Source of the DNA: Candidatus Atribacter fermentans | Lineage (GTDB): Bacteria; Atribacterota; Atribacteria; Atribacterales; Atribacteraceae | Direction: 5' to 3' | Length of the DNA stretch: 12,095 nt | Assembly: GCA_012517485.1 (NCBI GenBank) | Contig: JAAYUT010000258.1 | Span: 1 to 12,095, forward strand | Shown: positions 1-7,570 of the stretch, one piece after another | Numbering within the stretch: the stretch's first letter is position 1 | How the letters are laid out: each line of letters starts with the position of its first letter | Made by a program: the position numbers and the translations under genes | Notes under the pieces: generated by a model | Database searches by the model: none | What the model was told of the DNA's origin: nothing | Seen by the model: the letters and a program-made list of their open reading frames with translations, nothing else

Positions 1-243
1 CCTGGTGGATGTGGTGAATACTACGGGGATTACAAATCAAAGACTAGACATCAGTTCCACGATGAGGAAACACAATCTTTTGATGCTGCAGGTGTTTATA
101 TCTATACCTCAAAAATGTAGTAGGTAGATACTTTAATGTCTCAGGATCAAAGCTTTGAAAGTGATGAATGGGCAGAAAAAATACCAAGAAGTGTATTTTC
201 TTCAGGCCTTAACATTCCAAATATTTCTATAAGCTGGACGTAA
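1..243 (+). pseudogene. Degraded coding fragment of unknown identity, open at left edge
   Basis: Frame 1 is open from the window edge to a TAG at 118-120 and reads 39 residues ending AAGVYIYTSKM. A second TAG follows at once. The same frame then reads on to a TAA at 241-243 and contains the 35-codon stretch from ATG 136 (MSQDQSFESDEWAEK... ending ISISWT). The composition on both sides of the tandem stops looks protein-like. I therefore read this as the end of a gene broken by stops, or the end of one gene followed by a tiny ORF. I recognise no family. The 22-bp dispersed repeat begins four bases after the final stop. Confidence 0.3.
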
Positions 244-247
244 CTTT

Positions 248-269
248 GGTGACAGGCACCATAACTTAT
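248..269 (+). repeat. Dispersed 22-bp repeat, left copy
   Basis: These 22 bases begin GGTGACAGGCACC and are identical to 10502-10523, in the same orientation. The first 13 bases can form a small GGTG/CACC hairpin. The flanking bases differ at both ends, so identity stops exactly at the repeat borders. It resembles short REP-like sequences that I recall from intergenic regions near Y1-type transposases, but no transposase is intact here. Confidence 0.7.
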
Positions 270-502
270 TTTGGTTTCGACTTCCTTCTTATGAGAAGAA
301 GTCTAAACAATGGAAAGACCTGGTTTATCCTGATGCTAGTGGGGATAATTAAAAAGAGAATTATCCCCATCGCTTGGACAACTCAACCTACGAGTTGCCC
401 ACCGTCTCCATCAGTCGACGATGAGAAATTTGATATTTTAAAGACATATCGAAGACAATTTAGTGCACTTTTAAAACTTAAATGACAATTCAATTCGAAT
501 AC
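270..502. other. Gene-free stretch with remnants and a hairpin
   Basis: No convincing gene lies here. A 79-codon frame (246-485) starts on a TTG next to the repeat, has no ribosome binding site and low-complexity composition, so I do not call it. A different frame reads WFRLPSYEKKSKQWKDL then VYPDASGDN up to a TAA at 348-350. It looks more protein-like and may be a gene remnant. A smaller hairpin, CAACTC (379-384) with GAGTTG (392-397), also occurs. Confidence 0.35.
340..369. repeat. Perfect hairpin, 11-bp stem
   Basis: TGGGGATAATT (340-350) pairs with AATTATCCCCA (359-369) around an 8-base loop. The stem overlaps the TAA of the possible remnant frame at 348-350. No T-run follows on either strand, so it is not a standard intrinsic terminator. 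It could be a REP-like element or an mRNA end. Confidence 0.6.
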
Positions 503-531
503 TTGACACTAAAAAAAAATATATTTAAAAT
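503..531 (+). promoter_or_regulatory. Probable sigma-70 promoter of the regulator/GRE cassette
   Basis: A perfect -35 box TTGACA (503-508) is followed, after 17 bp, by TAAAAT (526-531), which matches the -10 consensus at five of six positions. The spacer is almost pure A/T. Transcription would start near 538, inside the palindrome at 533-563, and about 50 bases upstream of the regulator start codon. Confidence 0.75.
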
Positions 532-532
532 A

Positions 533-563
533 TTCACAAACGTTTTAATAAAACGATTGTGAA
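533..563 (+). promoter_or_regulatory. 31-bp palindromic operator, probable LacI-family site
   Basis: TTCACAA (533-539) and CGTTTT (541-546) are mirrored exactly by AAAACG (550-555) and TTGTGAA (557-563) around the centre at 548. Only the pair 540/556 fails to match. Within it are two CG-centred cores, AAACGTTT at 538-545 and AAACGATT at 551-558, 13 bp apart. Each resembles a LacI-family half-palindrome core, so one dimer or two may bind. It begins one base after the -10 box and covers the predicted start of transcription, so a bound repressor would block initiation. It directly precedes a LacI-family gene, which points to autoregulation and control of the cassette. Confidence 0.75.
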
Positions 564-590
564 AATTAAGGCAAGGAAACCTATATTAAA

Positions 591-1664
591 ATGGCTGAAA
601 AAGAAGAGAAGAAAAAAAGAATCGGTATTAAAGAGGTTGCAAAATTAGCTGGTGTATCAATAACTACGGTTTCAAGAGTATTAAATAATACTAGAGTCAA
701 TGAGATCTCCTTAAAAACCCAACAAAAAGTATGGGAAACTGCACAATCATTATGTTATGTTCCAAATTTAGCAGGTAAATATCTTCGATCAGGCCTTCAT
801 TTTCCTTATGTAGGAATATTATTTTCAAGAGGAATGGCAAGACTATCTCATGAACCTTTTTTTTGGAGCATTGTAGATGAAATAAATAAGGTATTAAGTG
901 ACAATGGATTACAAAGAATTCATCTAGATTCAAGATGTCTTTTACGATCAGAAAATGATGAAAATATAGTTTTGCATAATTTAGCTAGAGGGGTTATTAC
1001 CTTAGATTATATTGATGATGAATTATTGGAAATTCTTCGTAGATTTAATGGTCCTATTATTTCTGTATTTCCAACAAGAGAATTAGATGATGAATTTATT
1101 ACCATCGATACCGATGATGGAAAAGGAATTGTTAAGGCAGTTCGATATTTATATGATCTTGGACATCGCAAATTTGTTTTTGTATCTGGTTTATCGGGTG
1201 AATTTGAGCATCCTTCTTTCAAAAGAAGAAGAATTGCTTGTGAAAAAGCTATAGAAAATTTGGTGATCAAAGAATACAAAGAAGTTTATGTGCCTAATTG
1301 GTCTCGAATTACACGAGATGGTTTAGTTCATGAAACCGAACAAAAAATTGTTATCAATAATATTGGTGATTCAACTGCTATTTGTACTGCTACAGATTAC
1401 ATTGCTGCGTGGCTGTTACGAGCTTTTAACAACTTTGGCATTGATGTTCCTTTAAATAAAAGCATTGTTGGATTTGACGATATTTCTTTAGCCAAATTAT
1501 TAAACCCACCATTAACTACTGTTCATATTCCTACACAAAAAATTGGTCGTTATGCTGCAGAGTATTGTTTGCAGTTAATAAATGACAAACATGCGATTAA
1601 AGATAAGAAAATCTTGATCGATGTTAAATTAATTATTAGAAATTCTTGTAAATGTATTATTTAA
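591..1664 (+). CDS. LacI/GalR-family transcriptional repressor
   Basis: This is a 357-residue DNA-binding regulator, close to the usual 330-350 of the family. Residues 11-33 form the N-terminal helix-turn-helix, with the hallmark pattern EVAKLAGVS followed by TTVSRVLNN. The hinge follows near residues 58-68 (YVPNLAGKYLRSG). The rest is a periplasmic-binding-protein-like effector domain, with the typical VGFDDIS at about 293-299 followed by PPLTTVHIP. The start has a weak AAGGA at 573-577. It is the first gene after the palindromic operator and lies 24 bp before the GRE gene, so it probably senses a cassette substrate or intermediate. The effector is likely a sugar or polyol by family analogy, but cannot be identified. 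The nine-residue charged leader (EKEEKKKR) before the helix-turn-helix is slightly longer than usual. Confidence 0.93.
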   Translation: MAEKEEKKKRIGIKEVAKLAGVSITTVSRVLNNTRVNEISLKTQQKVWETAQSLCYVPNLAGKYLRSGLHFPYVGILFSRGMARLSHEPFFWSIVDEINKVLSDNGLQRIHLDSRCLLRSENDENIVLHNLARGVITLDYIDDELLEILRRFNGPIISVFPTRELDDEFITIDTDDGKGIVKAVRYLYDLGHRKFVFVSGLSGEFEHPSFKRRRIACEKAIENLVIKEYKEVYVPNWSRITRDGLVHETEQKIVINNIGDSTAICTATDYIAAWLLRAFNNFGIDVPLNKSIVGFDDISLAKLLNPPLTTVHIPTQKIGRYAAEYCLQLINDKHAIKDKKILIDVKLIIRNSCKCII

Positions 1665-1677
1665 AATAATAGCTTAC

Positions 1678-1683
1678 AGGAGG
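1678..1683 (+). promoter_or_regulatory. Strong Shine-Dalgarno of the glycyl radical enzyme
   Basis: AGGAGG sits five bases before the ATG at 1689. It is much stronger than the regulator's own site, so the enzyme should be made in excess of the repressor from a shared transcript. Confidence 0.8.
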
Positions 1684-1688
1684 ATAAA

Positions 1689-4157
1689 ATGAGTATTGAA
1701 TTAAATTTTCAGTTAGAGGTGAATCCTGAATATTCTGAAAGAATATTACAACTACTTAATTTTGTGAGAGATTCAAAGCCAGGAATATGTATAGAAAGAG
1801 CACGATTTATCACCCAAAGTTATAAAGAAACTGAAGCATTTCCTATTATGATTCGTCGAGCAATGGCATTAGAAAAGATACTTAAAAACATGACGATTTC
1901 TGTTTTTCCTGGTTCATTATTAGTTGGTAATCAAGCGCAAAAACCGAGGTGGGCTCCTATTTTTCCTGAATTCGCAGTTGGGTGGCTTAGAAAAGAGATA
2001 TTTGAAAAAGATCCATATTACCCACCAGACCGACCTGCAGATCCATTTATTATTGAAAAAGAGTATCTTGAAGAATTAAAAGAAATATTTGATTGGTGGA
2101 CAGGAAAAACTCATATGGATCGGGTATATGCTCTTCTTCATCCTGAGATACGAGTTGCTCAAGATGAAGTTGGAGTTGTCAATGAAATGAATTATATGCA
2201 AGGAGGTGATGGTCATTTCAGCCCGGACCATAAGTGGTTAATTGACCATGGTTTAAATGAAATTATCCAAATTTGTGAAATACAATTGAAAAAGCTCAAT
2301 ATCACTGATCCAAGTTATTATGAAAAAAGAGAATTTTACGAGTCAGTATCAATAGCATGTAGAGCAGTTATTCATTTTGCAGAAAGATATGCAAAATTAT
2401 GTGAAGAAATGGCTTTTAAAGAAGAGAATGAAGTTCGAAAAAAAGAGCTTCTCGATATGGCTGAAATATGTCGGAATGTTCCTGCAAATCCAGCAAAATC
2501 TTTCCACGAAGCCTTACAATTTACCTTTTTTATTCAACTTGTTTTACAAATTGAAGATAACGCTCAGGGTATATCTGTTGGTCGTTTTGATCGTATTTTC
2601 TGGAACCATTATAAAAGGGATATTGAAGCTGGATTATTAAACAAAGAAAAAGCTTTAGAATTAACTGAAAATTTCTACATAATGCTCTACACAGTTAATC
2701 GAATTAAAAGCTGGGGTGATACTGACTTCTTTAGAGGTTCACCAATGTTTCAAAATTTGACTATTGGAGGTATAGACCCGATAACTGGTGAGGATATTAC
2801 TAACGATTTAACTTATATTGCCTTAGAAGCTACAGCCAATACCCGTCTCACTCAACCCTCATTAACTGCTCGAATTCACCCTCGCTCTCCGGAAAAATAT
2901 AAAATGAAGGTATGCGAAGTAATTCGCTTAGGAACTGGCTATCCTGCTGTATTTAACGATGATGCATATATCACAGCTTTAAACAATCGTGGATATTCTC
3001 TTGAAGATGCTTCAGATTATTGCATTATTGGTTGTGCAGAAGCCGGACCTGCAGGCTTATTGGGTGGTAGAACGGGTGGTGCCTGGTTAAATTTAACCAA
3101 GATATTAGAACTCACTTTAAATAATGGTTTTGATCCACGTAGTAAAAATCAACTCAAACGAAATACAAATAATAAAACACTTTCTGAGTTTGAATCATTT
3201 GATGAATTATGGAAAACCTGGCTTGAAAATGTTGATTATTATATTGATGTAGAAATGACTATCGAAAATTTAGTTGATGATCTTTTTGCCCGCTATCTTG
3301 AAGAACCACTAGCTGCTGCATTCGGCTGTCCAACAACCTGCTTAATTCGAGGAGTACCCATGAAAAAGGGTGGAGCAAAATATGATTTTACGGGCCAACA
3401 GACGATTGGGGTTGCAAATGTTGCAAATTCACTTTATGCAATCAAAGAATTAGTTTTTAATAAAAAGAAATTAACTGGGAATGAATTGCTTTATGCTCTA
3501 AAAACAGATTTTTCTGATCAAACAACAAGTCCATCAGGAGAGGAAATTAGACAAATGTGTCTAGGTTTACCAAAATATGGGAATGATAATGATGACGTTG
3601 ATTCAATAGCTCGAGATGTATTGGCTTATATTTGTGAAAACCAAGTCAAGCATAAAAACTCTAGATATGGTAAAGGACCAATCGGTGGTTTTCTTCATAC
3701 ATCAACTACAACCGTTTCAAGTAATACCCCCTTTGGGAGATTTTGTGGAGCTACTCCTGATGGGAGAAAAGCTTTTACTCCAGTTGCTGATGGACAATCA
3801 CCTATGAGAGGAACTGATATTGCAGGTCCGACAGCAGCAGTGAAATCAGTTGCTAAATTACGTCAAAAATTATTATCTTGTGGGTCTCTTTACAATCTGA
3901 AGTTAGTTCCTGAAGATTTAAAAGGTGAACAAGGTCTTCAAAGGTTGCTGTGGTTAATTGAGTACTATTTTTCCATGGGCGGAATGCAAATGCAATTCAA
4001 TGTAGTTGGAAAAAAGACATTACTTGATGCTCAAAAACAACCTGATTTATATAGAAATTTACTAGTACGAGTAGCTGGTTATTCTGCATATTTTGTAACC
4101 TTAGAAAAGACAGTCCAAATGGATATTATTGAAAGAACTGAAGAACGTCTTGGTTAA
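1689..4157 (+). CDS. Glycyl radical enzyme of the dehydratase/lyase type, substrate unknown
   Basis: This 822-residue enzyme has the N-terminal PFL-like domain and the C-terminal glycine-radical domain of the family, at typical length. The radical glycine is G797 in RVAGYSAYF, 26 residues from the end. The catalytic thiyl cysteine is C449 in IIGCAEAG, with E451 two residues later. Cys-x-Glu is the pattern of glycerol, propanediol and hydroxyproline dehydratases and of choline and isethionate lyases. Pyruvate formate-lyase instead has adjacent cysteines, so an automatic 'formate C-acetyltransferase' label would mislead. The usual motif is GCVEP. Here the Val is Ala and the Pro is replaced by Ala-Gly, so the pocket may differ. 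The activase lies 202 bp downstream. The linked CUT2 importer suggests a sugar-derived or polyol substrate, but this is inference. The reaction would be cytoplasmic and strictly anaerobic. Confidence 0.93.
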   Translation: MSIELNFQLEVNPEYSERILQLLNFVRDSKPGICIERARFITQSYKETEAFPIMIRRAMALEKILKNMTISVFPGSLLVGNQAQKPRWAPIFPEFAVGWLRKEIFEKDPYYPPDRPADPFIIEKEYLEELKEIFDWWTGKTHMDRVYALLHPEIRVAQDEVGVVNEMNYMQGGDGHFSPDHKWLIDHGLNEIIQICEIQLKKLNITDPSYYEKREFYESVSIACRAVIHFAERYAKLCEEMAFKEENEVRKKELLDMAEICRNVPANPAKSFHEALQFTFFIQLVLQIEDNAQGISVGRFDRIFWNHYKRDIEAGLLNKEKALELTENFYIMLYTVNRIKSWGDTDFFRGSPMFQNLTIGGIDPITGEDITNDLTYIALEATANTRLTQPSLTARIHPRSPEKYKMKVCEVIRLGTGYPAVFNDDAYITALNNRGYSLEDASDYCIIGCAEAGPAGLLGGRTGGAWLNLTKILELTLNNGFDPRSKNQLKRNTNNKTLSEFESFDELWKTWLENVDYYIDVEMTIENLVDDLFARYLEEPLAAAFGCPTTCLIRGVPMKKGGAKYDFTGQQTIGVANVANSLYAIKELVFNKKKLTGNELLYALKTDFSDQTTSPSGEEIRQMCLGLPKYGNDNDDVDSIARDVLAYICENQVKHKNSRYGKGPIGGFLHTSTTTVSSNTPFGRFCGATPDGRKAFTPVADGQSPMRGTDIAGPTAAVKSVAKLRQKLLSCGSLYNLKLVPEDLKGEQGLQRLLWLIEYYFSMGGMQMQFNVVGKKTLLDAQKQPDLYRNLLVRVAGYSAYFVTLEKTVQMDIIERTEERLG

Positions 4158-4359
4158 GAAAAAAACAAATTTTATAAGTTAGAAAGTGAATTTCCAAATT
4201 ATTAACTTAGGGAACGTTGACTTACTTTAAAAGTGATAATGATGAGTTTGAAATATTATGAAAGATTAATCAAATACCTCTTTATATCGATGATAAAGAT
4301 GGAGAAAAAATGTTATGAAAAGGCATGAAGAAATAATCTAATAAAGGGGATATTATGAG
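4158..4359 (+). other. Intergenic spacer with a possible decayed small ORF
   Basis: This 202-bp gap is long for two genes that normally act as a pair. One frame (from 4211) reads GTLTYFKSDNDEFEIL, a TGA at 4259-4261, then KINQIPLYIDDKDGEKML and a TGA at 4316-4318. The composition looks protein-like on both sides of the first TGA. A separate 29-codon ORF starts at ATG 4239. A 7-bp inverted repeat TAAGTTA/TAACTTA lies at 4175-4181 and 4203-4209. TTGACT at 4217-4222 has no well-spaced -10 box. No terminator is seen, so read-through from the GRE is likely. Confidence 0.3.
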
Positions 4360-5322
4360 ATGTTAATTAATGCAGAAAAGGGAATATCAGGTTGGATATA
4401 CGATATTCAAAGATATGCAATTCATGATGGACCAGGTATACGAACACTGGTTTTTTTTAAAGGTTGCTCACTTAGATGTTCATGGTGTTGCAATCCTGAA
4501 TCGCAAAAATTTGGTCCTGAAATGGTATTTTTTCCAGATAAATGTATTGGTTGTAGAAGATGCATTGATGTTTGTCCGTTTAAAGCTATTGAGGTAAAAG
4601 ATGAAATCCTATATACCCATCGCTATTTTTGCGAACAGTGCATAATTCAAAATTCAGGAAATTTCCCTTGTAGTGATATATGTGCTTCAAAAGCTCGAGT
4701 AACAATGGGTTCTTTAGTTACTGTTGATTACATAGTCGATCAGGTGACTAGAGATCAATGGTTATATAAACATTCAGGTGGTGGTGTTACCATATCTGGT
4801 GGAGAACCCTTAAATCAACCTCAATTTTTGCTCTCTTTGTTAAAAAAATTAAAAGAAAACTGGATTCACCTTGCTATAGAAACTTCAGGATATGGTAAGT
4901 GGGATGATTTAAAAAATGCACTAACATATTTGAATTTAATTTTTTTCGATATTAAAGCATATGAAAAATCATATCACATAAATTTAACTGGAAAAGAAAA
5001 CGATGTTATTCTTAGAAATGCTTTACAGCTTAATTCTTACTTAAAAAAACAAGAATTAGATATTGATTTAATTTATCGAATTCCTTTAGTACCACTTTAT
5101 ACTTGCAATGAAGAAAATGTTTATCAAATATTAGATTTTATCAAAAATAAACTTGGTGGTGGAAAAGTGGAGTTTATGCCTTACCATCGTCTTGGTAGAG
5201 GAAAATATCAATCTTTGGGTCGAGAATATTCATTGTCTGAATTGAAACCTCCTTCTAATGAAGTTGTTCAATGTTTTCAACACGCTGCACGAGAAAGAGG
5301 TTTAGAAGTAGTTACCCTTTAG
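4360..5322 (+). CDS. Radical-SAM glycyl radical enzyme activase
   Basis: This 320-residue enzyme uses S-adenosylmethionine to abstract hydrogen from the GRE glycine and create the stable radical. The radical-SAM cluster ligands are C36, C40 and C43 (CSLRCSWC), preceded by HDGPGIRT. An inserted ferredoxin-like region carries two further [4Fe-4S] sites: C62, C65, C68 and C72, then C91, C94, C104 and C108. That insert is typical of dehydratase-type activases and absent from the short pyruvate formate-lyase activase, which agrees with the Cys-x-Glu motif of the partner. SGGEP at 146-150 is the SAM-binding motif. AAAGGGGA at 4343-4350 supports the ATG at 4360. An ATG five bases earlier (4355) stops after two codons. 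It lies between the GRE and the transporter genes, in the same orientation. Confidence 0.95.
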   Translation: MLINAEKGISGWIYDIQRYAIHDGPGIRTLVFFKGCSLRCSWCCNPESQKFGPEMVFFPDKCIGCRRCIDVCPFKAIEVKDEILYTHRYFCEQCIIQNSGNFPCSDICASKARVTMGSLVTVDYIVDQVTRDQWLYKHSGGGVTISGGEPLNQPQFLLSLLKKLKENWIHLAIETSGYGKWDDLKNALTYLNLIFFDIKAYEKSYHINLTGKENDVILRNALQLNSYLKKQELDIDLIYRIPLVPLYTCNEENVYQILDFIKNKLGGGKVEFMPYHRLGRGKYQSLGREYSLSELKPPSNEVVQCFQHAARERGLEVVTL

Positions 5323-5375
5323 TCTTTGAAAGGAAAAAAGTTTATTACAGAAAACAGAAAATTAAAGGTGAGATA

Positions 5376-6359
5376 ATGAAAGCTGATACAATCGATTCTA
5401 TGAGGTCTTTAGGAATTTTTAGAAAAAATAAATTTAATGAAATATGGCAAAGATATTATCTATTGATATTAGTCGGAGCTGTCATTGCCATTTCATCTGT
5501 TCTTCATGATGCTTTTCTCACCAAAGAAAATATTATGAATGTATTAGCTTCAAATGCTATGACTGCTATGGTGGCTCTCGGGATGTTTTTTGTAATTTTA
5601 ACTGGTGGTATTGATTTATCTGTAGGGTCAATCATTGCTTTGAGTTGCTGTTTGCTTGCTGGTTTCCTTCAGCAAGGCTTTCATTGGTTCTTCTCCATTT
5701 TATTTACATTAATAATTATGTGTTTTCCGGGTGTTGTATCAGGAGTTCTCATTACTCGAGGTCAAATACCTCCTTTTATGGCTACTTTATCTATGATGAC
5801 TATCGTTAGAGGTTTAGCATATATGTATCAAGTTGGTTCTCCTCGGCTCATATTTGATAAAACAGTTTTATTTATTGGAACAGGAGAAATCGGTTGGATT
5901 CCAATGCCAGTTTTAATTTTGATCGTAGTTTTCATAGTATGTGCTTTTGTACTGGGACGGACGATTTTTGGACGAAGATTATATGCAATTGGTGGAAATG
6001 CTTTGGCTTCCTTTTTAAGTGGTGTATTGGTTAAAAGATATATTCTTTTTGTTTATATCATTAGTAGTTTTATTTCAGCATTAGCTGGGGTTGTATTAGG
6101 AGCTCGACTAATGATGGGAGCTGCAATTTTTGGTCAAGGTTATGAGCTTGATGCGATAGCTTCAGTTATCATTGGCGGTGCATCGATGAATGGTGGAAGT
6201 GGTACTGCTCTTAACACCGTGTTGGGTGCTTTTGTTTTTGGATTTATCTCAAATATTTTGAATCTTGTTGGCGTTACTTCTTATATGCAGATGGTTATTA
6301 AGGGAATCATAATATTTACAGCTGTTTTAGTAAGTCGTCGTGGATTATTAACTTCATGA
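5376..6359 (+). CDS. CUT2-type ABC transporter permease 1 (RbsC-like)
   Basis: This is an integral membrane subunit of a monosaccharide-type importer (BPD_transp_2 family), 327 residues from this start. The frame is open further upstream to an ATG at 5271, but that would overlap the end of the activase. The ATG at 5376 has AGGTGAG just before it and gives a normal N-terminus, so I prefer it. Family signatures are FFVILTGGIDLSVGSI in the first half, with an IPPF and MMTIVRGLAY stretch following. The cytoplasmic coupling motif ELDAIASVIIGG lies near the C-terminus, followed by MNGGSGT. Multiple hydrophobic segments span the protein. It is closely related to the next gene, and the two probably form a heterodimeric channel. 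It starts 53 bp after the activase. Confidence 0.93.
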   Translation: MKADTIDSMRSLGIFRKNKFNEIWQRYYLLILVGAVIAISSVLHDAFLTKENIMNVLASNAMTAMVALGMFFVILTGGIDLSVGSIIALSCCLLAGFLQQGFHWFFSILFTLIIMCFPGVVSGVLITRGQIPPFMATLSMMTIVRGLAYMYQVGSPRLIFDKTVLFIGTGEIGWIPMPVLILIVVFIVCAFVLGRTIFGRRLYAIGGNALASFLSGVLVKRYILFVYIISSFISALAGVVLGARLMMGAAIFGQGYELDAIASVIIGGASMNGGSGTALNTVLGAFVFGFISNILNLVGVTSYMQMVIKGIIIFTAVLVSRRGLLTS

Positions 6360-6461
6360 TTTTGTAACTTGAACTATGTTTTTCAGTTAGCGAGTTTTTC
6401 TTTATCATTTCAAATTTTATGAATGAACAAGTTTGGGTTGAACTATGTGGAGGCATTTAAA
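6360..6461 (+). other. Spacer between the two permease genes
   Basis: Positions 6360-6447 are A/T-rich and contain no clear promoter or terminator. The segment ends in TGGAGG at 6448-6453, eight bases before ATG 6462. This Shine-Dalgarno decides the start of the second permease. The in-frame ATG at 6423 has no such site. Confidence 0.6.
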
Positions 6462-7445
6462 ATGGTGGAAAACATAGCTTTTAATGTTAACGAACCCAAA
6501 AAAAATAAAGTTTTTGGTATAGTAAAAAAGATTTGGGTTTCTTCCTATTTAGCTTTTATGTTGATTAGTCTTGTTATTTTTTCTTCAATTATTTCTCCCT
6601 ATTTCTTATCGAAACAAAACTTAGTAGATGTTATTGCTTCTAATGTAACTATGAGTTTACTCGCTCTGGGTATGTTTTTTGTCATATTAACTGGTGGAAT
6701 TGATCTTTCCATGGGATCAATAGTGGCTTTAAGCGGCTGTTTACTTGCAGGGCTTCTTGATGGGGGAATGCAATGGTATTTTGCAGTGATTGCGACTATG
6801 GTTTTGATGATCATCCCGGGGGCGATTTGTGGTATAGCGATTGGGTATGCTAAAATTCCTCCTTTTATTGCAACACTGGCAATGATGACAATTACAAGAG
6901 GCTTAGCGTATATTTATCAGGTTGGTTCACCCAAACCCATTTATGATGACTCAGTAATAGCGATTGGTAACAATCTTTTGCTAAATGATTGGATTCCACT
7001 ACCTCTGGTTATTCTGGTTGGTATTTTAATTTTGTCCTGGTTTGTCTTGGGATGGTTACCGTTTGGTCGGCGTTTGTATGCAATTGGAGATAACATTGAA
7101 GCAGCTTACTTAAGTGGTTTACCTGTTTCTAGATCACTTATGTCGGTATATATCATCAGCAGTCTTTCGTCAGGTTTAGTGGGAATCATTTTGGCTTCTC
7201 GTTTAACTTTGGGTTCAGCTTTAGTGGGAAGTGGGTATGAACTTGATGCAATAGCTTCTGTAGTTTTAGGAGGAGCAGCTTTAACTGGAGGAAAGGGAAA
7301 TCCCTGGAGTACAGTTTTAGGAGCATATACTTTTGGATTCATTGCAAACATTTTAAATCTTTTGGGAATAGGTGGATATCCTCAAATGATCATCAAAGGA
7401 ATTATTATTATTGCAGCTTTGCTCGCTGTTCAAAGGAAAAAATAG
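6462..7445 (+). CDS. CUT2-type ABC transporter permease 2 (RbsC-like)
   Basis: This is the second membrane subunit, also 327 residues when started at 6462. An upstream in-frame ATG at 6423 would add 13 residues but lacks a ribosome binding site, whereas TGGAGG precedes 6462. The protein matches permease 1 along its length. Shared blocks are ALGMFFVILTGGIDLS, GCLLAG (CCLLAG in permease 1), the IPPF...MMTI.RGLAY.YQVGSP stretch, FGRRLYAIG, GYELDAIAS and the C-terminal QM.IKGIIII. The equal length and conserved blocks indicate a tandem duplication followed by divergence. Many CUT2 systems use one permease as a homodimer, so two genes suggest a heterodimer or two alternative channels. The next genes supply the binding protein and ATPase. 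Confidence 0.93.
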   Translation: MVENIAFNVNEPKKNKVFGIVKKIWVSSYLAFMLISLVIFSSIISPYFLSKQNLVDVIASNVTMSLLALGMFFVILTGGIDLSMGSIVALSGCLLAGLLDGGMQWYFAVIATMVLMIIPGAICGIAIGYAKIPPFIATLAMMTITRGLAYIYQVGSPKPIYDDSVIAIGNNLLLNDWIPLPLVILVGILILSWFVLGWLPFGRRLYAIGDNIEAAYLSGLPVSRSLMSVYIISSLSSGLVGIILASRLTLGSALVGSGYELDAIASVVLGGAALTGGKGNPWSTVLGAYTFGFIANILNLLGIGGYPQMIIKGIIIIAALLAVQRKK

Positions 7446-7570
7446 TTAATATTAATTGATTAATTGAAAGGAGGCGAGTAGATAAAATTAAGTAGTAATA
7501 AGCTTTTCTTTTAGTATATTTATATTGAATGATTTTAAAAATTAATATCAGAGGAGGTTAATAAGGCAAA
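7446..7570 (+). other. Spacer before the binding protein, with an orphan Shine-Dalgarno
   Basis: AAAGGAGG at 7467-7474 is a near-perfect ribosome binding site, but no ATG, GTG or TTG follows within usable distance. A second purine-rich site, GAGGAGGT at 7551-7558, precedes the binding protein by 12 bases, and a nearer AAGG lies at 7563-7566. The stretch is otherwise A/T-rich. I see no promoter with a good -35/-10 pair and no terminator. Confidence 0.45.

Noticed and set aside
341..368. Hairpin as an intrinsic terminator
   Set aside because: The stem is not followed by a T-run on either strand.
246..485. 79-codon ORF between the left repeat and the promoter
   Set aside because: It starts on a TTG adjoining the repeat, has no ribosome binding site, and another frame in the same stretch looks more protein-like.
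697..1279. Minus-strand ORFs within the regulator, and similar ones inside the permease and ATPase genes
   Set aside because: They are shadows of strongly supported plus-strand genes and lack family motifs or ribosome binding sites.
1689..4157. Annotation of the GRE as pyruvate formate-lyase
   Set aside because: The adjacent catalytic cysteines of pyruvate formate-lyase are absent; the motif is Gly-Cys-Ala-Glu, the dehydratase/lyase pattern.
5271..5375. Longer permease 1 starting at ATG 5271
   Set aside because: It would overlap the activase end by 52 bases and lacks a ribosome binding site, while ATG 5376 has AGGTGAG just upstream.
6357..6359. General UGA reassignment, prompted by TGA interruptions at 4259 and 11119
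   Set aside because: Permease 1 ends normally at a TGA (6357-6359), and the sequence beyond it is not protein-like, so UGA acts as a stop here.
6419..6460. 13-codon ORF (MNEQVWVELCGGI) overlapping the ribosome binding site of permease 2, as a leader peptide
   Set aside because: It has no ribosome binding site of its own and nothing regulatory in its composition; chance occurrence is likelier.
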